Origin: Bradysia coprophila
Taxonomy: Eukaryota > Arthropoda > Insecta > Diptera > Sciaridae
Assembly (NCBI RefSeq): GCF_014529535.1
Contig: NW_023503632.1
Location: forward strand, 744,001-808,000
DNA length: 64,000 bases
Reading direction: 5' to 3'
Below the pieces are notes generated by a model that saw only the letters and a list, made by a program, of their open reading frames with translations, was not told the DNA's origin and did no database searches. Made by a program: the position numbers and the translations under genes. Below, piece by piece: positions 31,930 to 42,666 of the stretch (positions within the stretch are counted from its first letter, which is position 1; each line of letters begins with the position of its first letter).

Positions 31930-33365
31930 AGCCCTAAAATTTTAATTTATTGAGTATAAATACACATAGGGCCTATTATCGGCCTCAGTCCGAGGATCCA
32001 AATTTTTTTTTTCAACTACATTCTATTCGGCCTTTGATTACCTTCCAAATGAAACAAAAATTACGAAAAACGGATGAAATTTGCTCGAGTTATATGTAAA
32101 ATACACATAGGCCTAAAATTTTAATTTATTGAGTATAAATACACATAGGGCCTAGTAGCGGCCTTAGTCCAAGGACCCAAATTTAATTTTTTTTTCGACA
32201 ACATTCTATTCGGTGTTCGATTATCTTTCAAATGAAACAAAAATTACGAAAAACGGATGAAATTTACTCGAGCTGTATGTAAAATACGCATAGGGCCCTA
32301 GTAGCGGCCTTAGTCCGAGGACCCAAATTTAATTTTTTTTCAACAACATTCTATTCGGCCTTTGATTACCTTCCAAATGAAACAAAAATTACGAAAAACG
32401 GATGAAATTTGCTCGAGTTATATGTAAAATACACATAGGGCCCTAGTAGCGGCCTTAGTCCGAGGACCCAAATTTAATTTTTTTTCAACAACATTCTATT
32501 CGGCCTTTGATTACTTTCCAAATGAAACAAAAATTACGAAAAACGGATGAAATTTGCTCGAGTTATATGTAAAATACACATAGGGCCCTAGTAGCGGCCT
32601 TAGTCCAAGGACCCAAATTTAATTTTTTTTTTCAACAACATTCTATTCGGTGTTCGATTATCTTTCAAATGAAACAAAAATTACGAAAAACGGATGAAAT
32701 TTGCTCGAGTTATATGTAAAATACACATAGGCCTAAAATTTTAATTTATTGAGTATAAATACACATAGGGCCTAGTAGCGGCCTTAGTCCAAGGACCCAA
32801 ATTTAATTTTTTTTTCGACAACATTCTATTCGGTGTTCGATTATCTTTCAAATGAAACAAAAATTACGAAAAACGGATGAAATTTACTCGAGCTGTATGT
32901 AAAATACGCATAGGGCCCTAGTAGCGGCCTTAGTCCGAGGACCCAAATTTAATTTTTTTTCAACAACATTCTATTCGGCCTTTGATTACCTTTCAAATGA
33001 AACAAAAATTACGAAAAACGGATGAAATTTGCTCGAGTTATATGTAAAATACACATAGGGCCCTAGTAGCGGCCTTAGTCCGAGGACCCAAATTTAATTT
33101 TTTTTCAACAACATTCTATTCGGCCTTTGATTACTTTCCAAATGAAACAAAAATTACGAAAAACGGATGAAATTTGCTCGAGTTATATGTAAAATACACA
33201 TAGGGCCCTAGTAGCGGCCTTAGTCCAAGGACCCAAATTTAATTTTTTTTTTCAACAACATTCTATTCGGTGTTCGATTATCTTTCAAATGAAACAAAAA
33301 TTACGAAAAACGGATGAAATTTACTTGAGTTCTATGTAAAATACACATAGGGCCCTAGTAGCTTT
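31930..33365 (+). repeat. Satellite-like tandem array with 620-bp higher-order repeat
   Basis: The basic unit is about 145 bp: GGGCCCTAGTAGCGGCCTTA, then GGACCCAAATTTAATTTT, CATTCTATTCGG, AAATGAAACAAAAATTACGA and GATGAAATTTGCTCGAG. Unit starts are near 31969, 32148, 32293, 32438, 32583, 32768, 32913, 33058, 33203 and 33350. Spacing is 145 three times, then 185 where a 40-nt block (starting GCCTAAAATTTTAATTT) is inserted. That four-unit block of 620 bp occurs twice, at 32111-32730 and 32731-33350, nearly identical. A single diverged unit precedes them. Confidence 0.92.
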
Positions 33366-33644
33366 TCACTTCTAAGGCCCTAACTCACGGTCCACTCACC
33401 CGATTTTAAAAAACTTTTTTTTCCTGGATTGGTATTGACAATACCTATCATTTGCCGTGTCATTTACATTTCCATCGTTTATTTTGCCATAAATATCACC
33501 AAAAGACCTTAAATCACTTAGGTGGCCCTAACTCACGAAGGGCCGACCCGAATATGCCCATCTTCGAACTTAGCCTCACTATTTTGACTATCTTTCAGGG
33601 AAAAAAAAATTTTTTGAAATCGGATTTGATTTACTCAAGATATC

Positions 33645-33680
33645 GACGTGACGGACAGACGGACAGACGGACAGACGGCC
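33645..33680 (+). repeat. GACGGACA microsatellite next to the array
   Basis: Four units of GACGGACA or GACAGACG run together after ATATCGACGT. Short tracts of this kind are commonly found inside non-autonomous elements in insects; here it lies between the array and the GTACGGGGCT end. Confidence 0.7.
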
Positions 33681-33967
33681 CAAATTTTTATTGCAGATTC
33701 GTCATCTATAAACATAGGCAAACACTTTGCCCTTACCGTCTGCTTCGAATTCCATCAATTACACACGGCATCGTAATCCTATAAGCCCCTTTGTACTTCG
33801 TACGGGGCTAAAAACATCAGAGAATCCTTTATTTACTTACTCACACACATATACTATCCACCTCAACATTTCGTTCAAATCACATCATTCCGACTACTCT
33901 GATTATTTGATCGATGTAGAAGTGACTAACGAACCACTACCGACACCAATTGCATCTCGTTATGTGA

Positions 33968-34051
33968 TTTGTTGGCGTAGTGGTCAGCATGTTTGGTTGA
34001 TATGCTGCTGGTCCCGTGTTCGCTCCCGCCGTTCGGCGATTTTTTTTTTTT
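33968..34051 (+). repeat. tRNA-like (SINE) segment ending in a T-run
   Basis: TTGGCGTAGTGGTCAGC fits a box A and CCCGTGTTCGCTCCC is near a box B, about 35 nt apart. A run of twelve T at 34040-34051 would stop RNA polymerase III. The acceptor ends do not pair, so it is not a working tRNA gene. It may still be transcribed. Confidence 0.5.
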
Positions 34052-34244
34052 CAAATATGTAGATGGAAAGTAAATTTACCCTAGGTGGGTTATGTGTGAA
34101 TTATCCAATCGTATAGGCTGTGGTTATGTATGTGTTTGTGTTTATATGCAGAAACGCGTAATGTATGAAATATCAGCTTGCAGGAGATAAACGTAATTAT
34201 CATTTTGATTGATTGAGTATTCACTTGATAAAATCGTAAATTTA

Positions 34245-34370
34245 CAGTGTGCCGAAAAAGTTGGTGCATATGGATAAACAATAGAACGAACAATTGAAAG
34301 TTTTCAGCTCACTACTATTGTTCTGTTGTTTACATGCTCATCCATTATGTCCAAACTTTTTGAGCTCTAT
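34245..34370. repeat. Small Tc1/mariner-like MITE (tentative)
   Basis: The left end ACAGTGTGCCGAAAAAGTTG and right end CCAAACTTTTTGAGCTCT are imperfect inverted copies, with inner blocks GATAAACAATAGAAC and GTTCTGTTGTTTAC also pairing. TA flanks are possible on both sides. Similarity to Tc1-type ends is from memory. Confidence 0.4.
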
Positions 34371-34482
34371 GTATTTCCGTACATAAAGTCTTGACGTCAC
34401 AACTAACAGGTTAGGTGTTTCGGTCTGAGATGATGTCTGCGTCGTTAACACTATTTTCGGATAACAAAGGGCGCCAGACACT

Positions 34483-34620
34483 AATAGTTATTTGTTTACT
34501 GAGGGGACAAAATAGGAAATTACAGCAAAAACTATGTTTGCCAGAACGAAGCGGGGGCCATAATTTCGTTCGAGTTGGAATTTTCTATTTCTCTCCGAGG
34601 TGAACACAACGTTTTTCATG
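34483..34620 (+). repeat. Dispersed hairpin MITE, family B, copy 2
   Basis: It starts TAATAGTTATTTGTTTACTG and ends GAACACAACGTTTTTCATG. Inner arms ATAGGAAATTAC and GGAATTTTCTATTT pair imperfectly. The family is described at 46241-46350. Confidence 0.6.
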
Positions 34621-34687
34621 TGTACTTTCATTTGTTGGGCCGAAAATGGGGGTTCTGCAGAAATTTTATCGGGTTTTTCTTTCCATT

Positions 34688-35282
34688 TAGTAGAGGTCCT
34701 TGTAGAACAAAAGTCATAAAAATAGTTCACTTTATAGTAGAATGGTGCGCTTTGGACCAGTGATTAATATTGGTAGCCTGAGTCCAAAAAGACTACCACC
34801 CCTAAAAAAAACCCACCCCACCACTCACAACCCCTCACCAAAGATTTTAGTGAAAGGGTCACTTCAATGAATTATTGTGAAGCGTCTGTCAATGCTAGAC
34901 TGTCGATATGGGGCTTAAACGAAAGGTAAGTGTTCATACTTTTTTTATATGACCAAACCCTTTTCAATTTCTCCATTTTCCTCATCAATTTTCCGAGTTT
35001 TCCATGAAAATCTATGAAATCTCAAATATGAAGGGTAGTGAATACGTTAAAAAAATTTTTGTGGCTATATCCTTCTGCAATTCTAGCATTGACATACGCT
35101 TCACAATAATTCATTGAAGTGACCCTTACACTAAAATCTTTGGTGAGGGGTTGTGAGTGGTGGGGTGGGGTTTTTTGAGGGGTGTTAATCTTTTTGGACT
35201 CAGGCTACCAATATTAATTACTGGTCCAAAGCGCACCATTCTACTATAAAGTGAACTATTTTTATGCTAAGGACCTCTACTA
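34688..35282. repeat. Foldback element with about 200-nt inverted arms
   Basis: The left end TAGTAGAGGTCCTT and right end AAGGACCTCTACTA are exact complements. The arms continue through AGTTCACTTTATAGTAGAAT, TGGTGCGCTTTGGACCAGT, the CCCACCCCACCACTCACAAC block and CAATGAATTATTGTGAAGCG, with few mismatches, to about 34895 and 35085. The central 190 nt is unique. High arm identity suggests recent movement or gene conversion between the arms. Confidence 0.85.
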
Positions 35283-37884
35283 ATGTAAATAAAGTGCTTG
35301 TGTTGGTTGGCGGTTTTTAGGCATTTCCATCAAACACGCAAATTACTATTTTTATTATGCAGACTTCAATAGGGAATGGACTCTGCCACTATTTTTTTTT
35401 ATCAGTAACATGAAAAGACATATCTTTAGATGCTCAGCAGTTTTTAAGTACAAAGCCTCACCAGATGCTATGACGACCAGAGGCAAAGAAATGACCAACA
35501 TATATGTAGCTAACAAACTTTCAACTTAGAAGCTTGTTAGGAAAACTAAAGCACAGGTTTTTATGGAACAATAATAGTATGTCATGAGCTGCAAGTACAG
35601 TGTACTTAAAAAGTCATTGAACGTATGAACAATATAATTAACAACAAGAGAACAATAGAAGCTTGCTATAAACAAACGATTGTCTGTTCTATTCTAACGA
35701 CATTCGACACATTCCATATGACCTGCCTCTCTCCCGAAGAAATGATCAAACACCAATGATCCGCAAATGACTCGCACCATTGCCTATATCTAAGAAGCAT
35801 TAAAATGTTTCATTTTATTTCACCCATTTCAGTTTGCGCATTTCTATTTATTTTTATCTTAATTCAATGTTTTCGTGCAGCATGCGTAAATTCAACAACG
35901 AATACACCTTTCATTTACCGCCCCAACAAAAAATTAAACAAAAGCGAAAATCTAATTACATTTTCTACCCTCGTAATTTAATTACCAACATCAACATAAT
36001 CTGTTTCGAAAAGCAATTTTTCAACTTCACCTTTGGCAAAACCTTTATATGGTTAGCTGGCGGCAACCTTATAGCTTACCTCCACCAAGCTAAAGAGCTA
36101 TCTCTCACAAAACCACTCACCCACACCATGCATATATATACCGTACAAACGCTTCTATCGAATATACACATTACATCGAGACGCACAGAAGTTCTAACGA
36201 CAATCCCTCCACATACAATCTCGCACCATTTAATTATAACAAAAAAGCACCTCACTGAAGTGGAGAGGTTGTATGAAGGGATGACATCGAGTATAATATA
36301 ACATTTCAACATCATGGGAACGAGATCACATGCTCTAATTCCTCTTCGACAAATAAAAATTGCTTTATGAACTGAATGTTATATATATAGCAAGATGGAT
36401 ACAAATGTGCGAATGCTCGACGGTTTTTTTTTTCATTCATTTCGTTTCGTTTTTGTACCTTTTCTTTTAACATTTTTCTGTTGAATTTTTTGTTTTCCTT
36501 CTCAATTTTTGTGTATAACACAGACCATCAGGATGGAATGTTTTGTGGGTTAGGGTGAGCAACAACAACATAATCCACACAAATTTTCATGCAACATGAT
36601 AATTAACACTGGTTGATTGCTAATGGGCATAGCAGATGAAAAAAAGTTTAACAATAAAAATAGATCGTAACCGATAAATGCGGAACGTATTGAAAATGGG
36701 ACTGATTCGGTTCGGAAAACGTATTAGTGATGGACAATGGAAATACAATTTTACATATTTTTTCCCACTTCACACAAAAGAGGTCAGGGGGAGTGAAATT
36801 TTCCTAAAGTTTTACAGATAATAGCCGTGATAATAGCCCGAATGTAAAGATACGAATTAGGCACGAATTGCTAGTATCAACTAGAGTGGTAAATAAACTA
36901 GATCGAAACTTCATAAAACTGTTCAATTGATTATAAAAGTTAAGTGACTTTGCCTACTTCTCTTCGTTATGTAAATAGTTAATGTATGGGTAACACATAC
37001 ACTGCAATGTGTTTCTGAAGCTCACGAGATCTGCAACAAGATGAGGATCTGGCATTTCTTAGTGACTTAGGGCCTTATTGACTTTCTATTGAAAATCGGG
37101 AAATTTTCCTGATGAAAGAAGCAAAGCCGGGGGAGGGGAAATAAGGATCAAAGATCTGAGTTCCTGTTTTTATTTTTGAAGCCTCCCAGTCTTCCAACCT
37201 AATCTAATCCACCCCTACTGCAGCGGCTTCATAATAATCCTTGGAAATAACACTCGAAAAATTACATAACTTCGAAAGGCACACAAGTCTCTCAGCTAAA
37301 GAATTGTTCAAGTTCATTTGTATCTTGTACAGTATCGACTTAATCTAACCAACAAATTTCCCGTATATTAGTCTATGATTAGAAGTATCTTGCTGTACAC
37401 GAGCCCAGTATGAGGAAATTGTGCAGAAACGCACGTATCAATTAACTTCTATTCTAATAAACGTTTCCTATTCTAGTTAGATATATTAAATATATTTCTT
37501 ATTCACATCAAAACGTAAGTAACAAACGTAAAAGGAACATTGCTGACATAAGTAGTAATTCTGGTCTTGACTCGTCATTATTAAGTGAATGTATGATTTC
37601 ACAATTAAATTCGATGCCAAAATTAGTGAATTTGGCTGCAAAATTATTGTGTATTACCGCTACAAGCACTCCGAAAGAGCTTGATTTTTCAATAGCACTG
37701 ATGATTATTCACTCGAAACGTTTGTGTTTGCGGATAACTTAAAACTGTATTCTGTTCATCCATAATAATTATGGTATTATTGAGGAAGCGAAATTTTGTA
37801 AAGGTGTTAAAGATTGTCGTGTTTCCAATACTACTGAAATTGTGAAGTGAATGGCAAAATAATCAACTTCTAACTTGAAGTGCT

Positions 37885-37980
37885 CAACGCCGCCGGCGCG
37901 CCGGCGCCGCCGACATTTTACTCAATCAGCGAGCCGCCGCCGACCTCTAAAAACTCACGCCGCCGATGGAGCGTATATCG
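37885..37980. other. Isolated GC-rich CGCCGG island
   Basis: In strongly AT-rich surroundings, about 90 nt consist largely of CGCCG and GCCGGCG motifs, including the palindromic GCCGGCGCGCCGGC. A CGCCGCCG tract returns just after. It could be part of an unrecognised repeat or a small CpG-rich regulatory patch; nothing coding is evident. Confidence 0.5.
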
Positions 37981-39980
37981 ACGCACACGTCTATATCAAT
38001 GTAGTCAAAAAATGAAGTTGGTGGCCCTTAAAATGTGCACAATTTTCAAAAAAAGAGAACGAGGTCAATGACCTCAAAAAGCTATTTTTGACTAGCCTAA
38101 AACAAAGGACTGAAAATATCTGCATTAACAAAATTTGCCTTTTTTGTGAAGATATTGTAAATGGGAAAATCCGATAAGGTCGTTTAAGTTGTTTCCAATT
38201 CACTTATAGTAACTGGGAAAAGTCTCTGCGTCACAACGGAATTCTATATATTCATAAGTACACGTCTAGAACAATCTTAGTGGCATCGTAGCTCTAAAAA
38301 GAAGGATTATTCAAATAAAAGGACCGTTTTCGAATCCCTGGCACTGGCGCCCTCAATACAAATATTTATTTTATAAAGATTTCATATTAACGGACATCGA
38401 ACTCATATTATTTATGGTTTAAGGAAATCAAGATTCAAGTTAAAGCCCGTTAAAGCACACTGTGATATAAAAGGTCATTGTATTCATTTAACTTTGGCTT
38501 CAGTTGAACACACATGCAAAATTTAATGCATTATTTACATGCCAAGAAAAGGTAGTCAGGTTAAGCCGTCATTCCAACCTGCGAAAACGTGGATCTTTTC
38601 AATGTTAATGCAAAAGTCGACAAAGTGCTCAATGATCCTAGCTCCCAATGCGTGCAACCGTGGCGATAATTCACAATGATCCAATCTATTTCTAAGACTT
38701 AGTGTCTAAGTATAGGTAAATGTTTGTTCAACTGAACTTAGGAAGTAGTAGATTATTTCAAGTGATTTTTTCTCTCTAACAAAAGATATCGTGGACACAT
38801 TTGGGTATTTCTTATGTTTCAACATTACAAATTTGTGGAGAAGAAATTTCTATAAACTTGTCTTCAAAAATGTAAGTTAGTGTACACATGTACACATGAC
38901 GGTCAAAAACTACATATCCTCAATGAAAATGAACAACAACTCTTAAGACTAAGATCGCAAGCGTCAACTGATTCCCAACAACTTTTTAGCCACAACATTT
39001 CAATCAATCTCCACTTGAAACTGTTGAGAGAGTCACATCATAACTTTTCCACCACTACACTCTTTTACAAGTAGATAATGTAATGTAGGTGTTTGATAGT
39101 GGGTGAAGAAGAAATTCATAAAATGCAGAAAGTGTATGTGTATATAATGGGACGTGGGTGTGTCCTTGCCAATTTTGTTGGCCGCTCCCATATCTCGACT
39201 TACTGGTTGCTTTGACTGGTTAATATGACCGCAGTTGGAAAATAATATGCTAGCCGGAGTGCAAAAGGCAAATCCATAATGTCACGTGAATGTGTTTAAG
39301 GGTTGAAATTTCACCATTTTGTTATGTATGGAGCGTATGGAGCTGAAGAAATTGATGTGCGTTCGATTGTTGATAAGACAGAGAAATGGTACGGTTCGAA
39401 TGGTTGACCAATTATTTTTTGTGGGCCATGTTGGGTTGACAGAGAAACTTATAGTTTAAATGTTTTAAATAAAATGGGAGACAAGGGAAATTTTGGAAGT
39501 TAGCTAGGAGTTAGTAAAATGATTAGAGCGATCGGGATTTTTTTTAAATCATTTAGATTCTAAATAAACTTACATTCAAATGTTTTGATGCAAGAATTAC
39601 TAAATTACTTAATCTATGATGGAGTACGGACGCTAAAACTCAGGCTGTGTGAAATTGAAATTCACAGCATCTCCGATTTGAAAATCCAATGACTCGAGCG
39701 GAGCAAGACACTTCTCTTCGCAGAGTGAGAGTCGTAGATGTGGTCTTGTGACACACGGTAAACAAATCTATGCCGAAGTCGAATAAAAAACTTGGTCAAT
39801 AGACGGTTGATTTATTTGGAAAAGTAGAGACTTCTAGCACTTACAAAGACGCTGTGATTTATGTCCGAAAACGTTCGAAGCTTGTTCGTATGGATGCATT
39901 CTCATCAGAAGATGAATTTACATTTCGAGACTAGAATTGTTTTAAACACAACCTCCGGTGAAACTACTGATGCCTTTGTT

Positions 39981-40127
39981 GTGAAAAATGTTGTGTTCCG
40001 GAGTTTCACCTCGGGAAAAAGTTGAAAATTGTATTTTCTCGGGTGACTTGTGGCCCTCGCTACGCTCGCCACAGACAACATCCTCAATTTCTAATTTTCC
40101 TTCCCTCGATTAACAAATAAATATTAC
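39981..40127 (-). repeat. Dispersed hairpin MITE, family B, copy 3
   Basis: It contains GTGAAAAATGTTGTGTTCCG on one side and, reading the minus strand from the other, TATTTATTTGTTAATCGAGG. The interior has CCCTCGCTACGCTCGCC. It is diverged but keeps the order of blocks. Confidence 0.5.
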
Positions 40128-40391
40128 CAGCGGTCAGCAAAAATCATCCGTATGGGACATGAAAGTGTAGGCTATCAGTAATCCAAAATGACACTATGAG
40201 ATCTACTGGGGGTGACGATAAAACAAAATTTGAAAATTTGACAATGTCAGTACTATGTCTCGACAAAGCAGCCAAGAGACGAAAAACTTGTTTCTGCACC
40301 TGAGTAACAAAATTCAATGTTTTTTCATGCTTTGGGCAAAAATTACGGAATTTTTCTCGTAATTTGGGCCCTCGGCATGAAAAGTTGTATA

Positions 40392-40500
40392 CGCATCTGT
40401 TGTAGACGGTTTATTTTAGGCACTTTCGCTTGTCGCCCTCACTTCGTTCGGGCTACAACTCGCGAAATTGCCTAAAATATACCGTCCACAACAGATACGT
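40392..40500. repeat. Hairpin repeat with CTCACTTCGTTCGGG tip
   Basis: CGCATCTGTTGTAGACGGTT and TTTTAGGCACTTTCGC pair with GCGAAATTGCCTAAAATATA and CCGTCCACAACAGATACG. The loop contains GCCCTCACTTCGTTCGGGC, itself a small stem. It is non-coding. Confidence 0.7.
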
Positions 40501-40964
40501 AAATAACTATTCGTCATGACACCCATATGCGGCCGTAAAACCTCTGAGTCGCAAAAACACAGCCGACGACAGTGCAATTGTATATATATTTTACATGCTT
40601 CAAAAACCGTACTTTTCATGTTTCAAGCACTACTTTCGAATCCCTCTGCATGTAACATCCTCTACATAACTCGGTATACAAATGAAAAGTCTCGGTTTAG
40701 TGTGTTTATTGACATCGGCTACACAATTCACACGAAAACTCTACTTTTCATCTTTTTATTCCTAGTCATGTAAATAACTATTTTTGTGCTTGAAGACTGA
40801 AGTTCGACGGATTTCGACACGCATTCTACGATCGAAAAGTTCAATTTTTCTGTACTTCTCAGAGCGAGGTATTTGCGGCCAAGAAAGTACTTTCTCGGAC
40901 GCTCTCTCCGGCCGAAAATGGATTTTCATATATATTTTTCCGGCCGCGATCAAGTGTGCTTTTG

Positions 40965-41245
40965 TTGAAATGGCTGTAGAGTGATTTCTTTGTTAATGGT
41001 GTTGTGGTCTCGTCTCATTTCAGTTTTCAAGCACAAAAATCGTCGTTTGTGACTCGTGATGAAAGTTGAATTTTTCGGTGCAAAATGTACGATTTCGGAC
41101 ACGATCGAGTATGCAACAATTGTTGCCAAGAAACATTGAAATGGCTAGAGTGATTTCTTCGTTTGTGTTGCTGTGGTTTCGTCTCATTATGTTCCTCAGT
41201 CGCAGAAAACGTCGTTTGTCACTTGCGATGAAAGCGGAATTTGCT
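40965..41245 (+). repeat. Diverged direct repeat, two units 168 nt apart
   Basis: TGAAATGGCTGTAGAGTGAT (40967 on) recurs as TGAAATGGCTAGAGTGATT (41135 on). Both are followed by a GTGGTYTCGTCTCATT block and then by CGTCGTTTGTSACTYGYGAT and GAAAGYKGAATTT. The function is unknown; it could be two solo copies of a longer element. Confidence 0.5.
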
Positions 41246-42656
41246 TAGCGCACATCGTAGACTTGTCGAACTCGGCTTCACCTCGTTAGGACAAGCTCAC
41301 GACTGGCCATTAGTTGTAACCAAAAATACTATTCTACAGCTGCTGGTTTGTTTCTTGAAGAAACTTTATTCGCAATCAGCATGCAATCTAAAATAGTAAA
41401 TCATTCTTCAAATTTAGCTCTGATACTCACTTTATACTTCCTGGTGTTGCGTTGAGTTGTAAGCAAAATTTAGTTACAAGCGTGCTTCATTAACAGACGA
41501 CTGTTATTGTAATCTAGCTAGCGGCAGTGTCCTGTCCTCACTGGTAAGTAATGATATCTCATAATAAGACTAATGAAGTAATAGATTTTGTACCAGTCAA
41601 AGAAAGATTTGGTGATTACATTGGTTTGAATTTACTGTAAATTTACTGATATAGGGATGGAACATAAAATTGAGATCGGGTCCATTCTCACTGCAAAACA
41701 AATATAATTTTACCTCTGAAAAGCTACCAAAAAATCAACTAATTCATTATCCGAAAAGGTACTCGAATAATCCATTCCACAGATTGACCAATTATTGAAT
41801 TTCCTCCGCATAGTATATATGTACCGGTATATGTACGAAGTATACAAATAAGGCAGAAAAGTCATTTATTTATCAAATCTCTTTGATGACTATAATCAAA
41901 CTCCATTAACAATATAATATTGGATATCCAAACAGAACAACACAGAATGTCGATAATAATATCCTTTCGATACATAATTTGTATATGTTCGGAACGATAT
42001 GAACCATTTATGATGCTCCGCCTTCCATCCAAAATCACCCTCCATATTTGCACCATATAATATACAAAAGGGGAAATGAACGTTTTTTTTTCTTCTATTT
42101 TTCGTTAGAGAATATGAAAACTCTGCCGTTCGACAATGAAAATTCGTGGAGGCAGAGAAAAGCTCACCCTCCCGTTCATATGCGAAATCATTCCGATTTT
42201 CGGATGTGGCCACGCCTTTTCTGACTCAACATGTCAGCAACCTTGATGGCTGGGGATGTATATAATGTACCGAAAATGTAACTATGTCCTGAAGTCAATA
42301 GAGTAGCTAGTTAGATGACTATTTACGAGTCGTCAATTAGCCTTTAATCGGGAACAGAAAACGTTGTGCCGTTTTGCTTTTATCAAGTAGCGGATAGTGG
42401 TTGGTTGACAAAATTATATCTGAAAATTGGATTGTGTTTAGAGGAAGGAAAAAATTGAAAATTTTCGGTTGTTCAAATTGAATTAGAACGGTGAAACATT
42501 TAAGTACTTTCATTGGATTTGAATTTTCGTGGATGTGGTTTCCGTGGTGAAATGCAACTTTGATATTTTTTGCGATTTTGTGATTTATTAATCGGTGTTA
42601 GTGGTACAAATAAAAGGATTAAAGTGGCAACAGTTCCGAATAGAGATTATAGAAGA

Positions 42657-42666
42657 ATGGGAACAG
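42657..42666 (+). CDS. dsf: Putative 10-nt first coding part of dsf
   Basis: ATGGGAACAG followed by GTACAC. Joined to the exon at 45919 it gives [20 protein letters not shown], which agrees with the short N-terminus known from other dsf proteins (Met-Gly-Thr before the conserved DRLLDIP). The phase is exactly what the acceptor at 45918 needs, and the context GAAGAATGG is favourable. The donor is only CAG|GTA in quality. It rests on phase and N-terminal likeness, not on transcript data. Confidence 0.6.

Larger units (their letters stand above)
31593..34191. mobile_element. Composite bounded by a perfect 33-nt inverted repeat
   Basis: Positions 31593-31625 (starting TTTATCTCCTGCAAGCTG) and 34159-34191 (ending CAGCTTGCAGGAGATAAA) are exact reverse complements over 33 nt. 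They enclose about 2.5 kb that includes the satellite array, AGCCCCGTAC/GTACGGGGCT ends at 31886-31895 and 33800-33809, and a tRNA-like segment near 33970. There is no transposase. It is either one non-autonomous transposon carrying an array or a nest of insertions; I favour the latter. Confidence 0.5.
27136..42656. other. 15.5-kb gene-poor interval between two divergent genes
   Basis: It should contain the promoter of the minus-strand secreted-protein gene at its left end and the dsf promoter and 5' UTR at its right end. Open frames of up to 155 codons (for example 35834-36301) have composition and content that resemble no protein family, and I do not call them. Stretches 27136-30140, 35290-37880, 38000-39980 and 41250-42650 show no structure I can defend beyond AT-rich sequence. 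Named repeats are listed separately. Confidence 0.6.

Noticed and set aside
31930-33365. CRISPR-like array
   Set aside because: Units are contiguous ~145-bp tandem repeats without unique spacers, in a eukaryotic genome.
35834-36301. 155-codon open frame on the plus strand
   Set aside because: Composition follows AT-rich background, no domain or family likeness, no supporting splice structure, and the opposite strand is open over part of it too.
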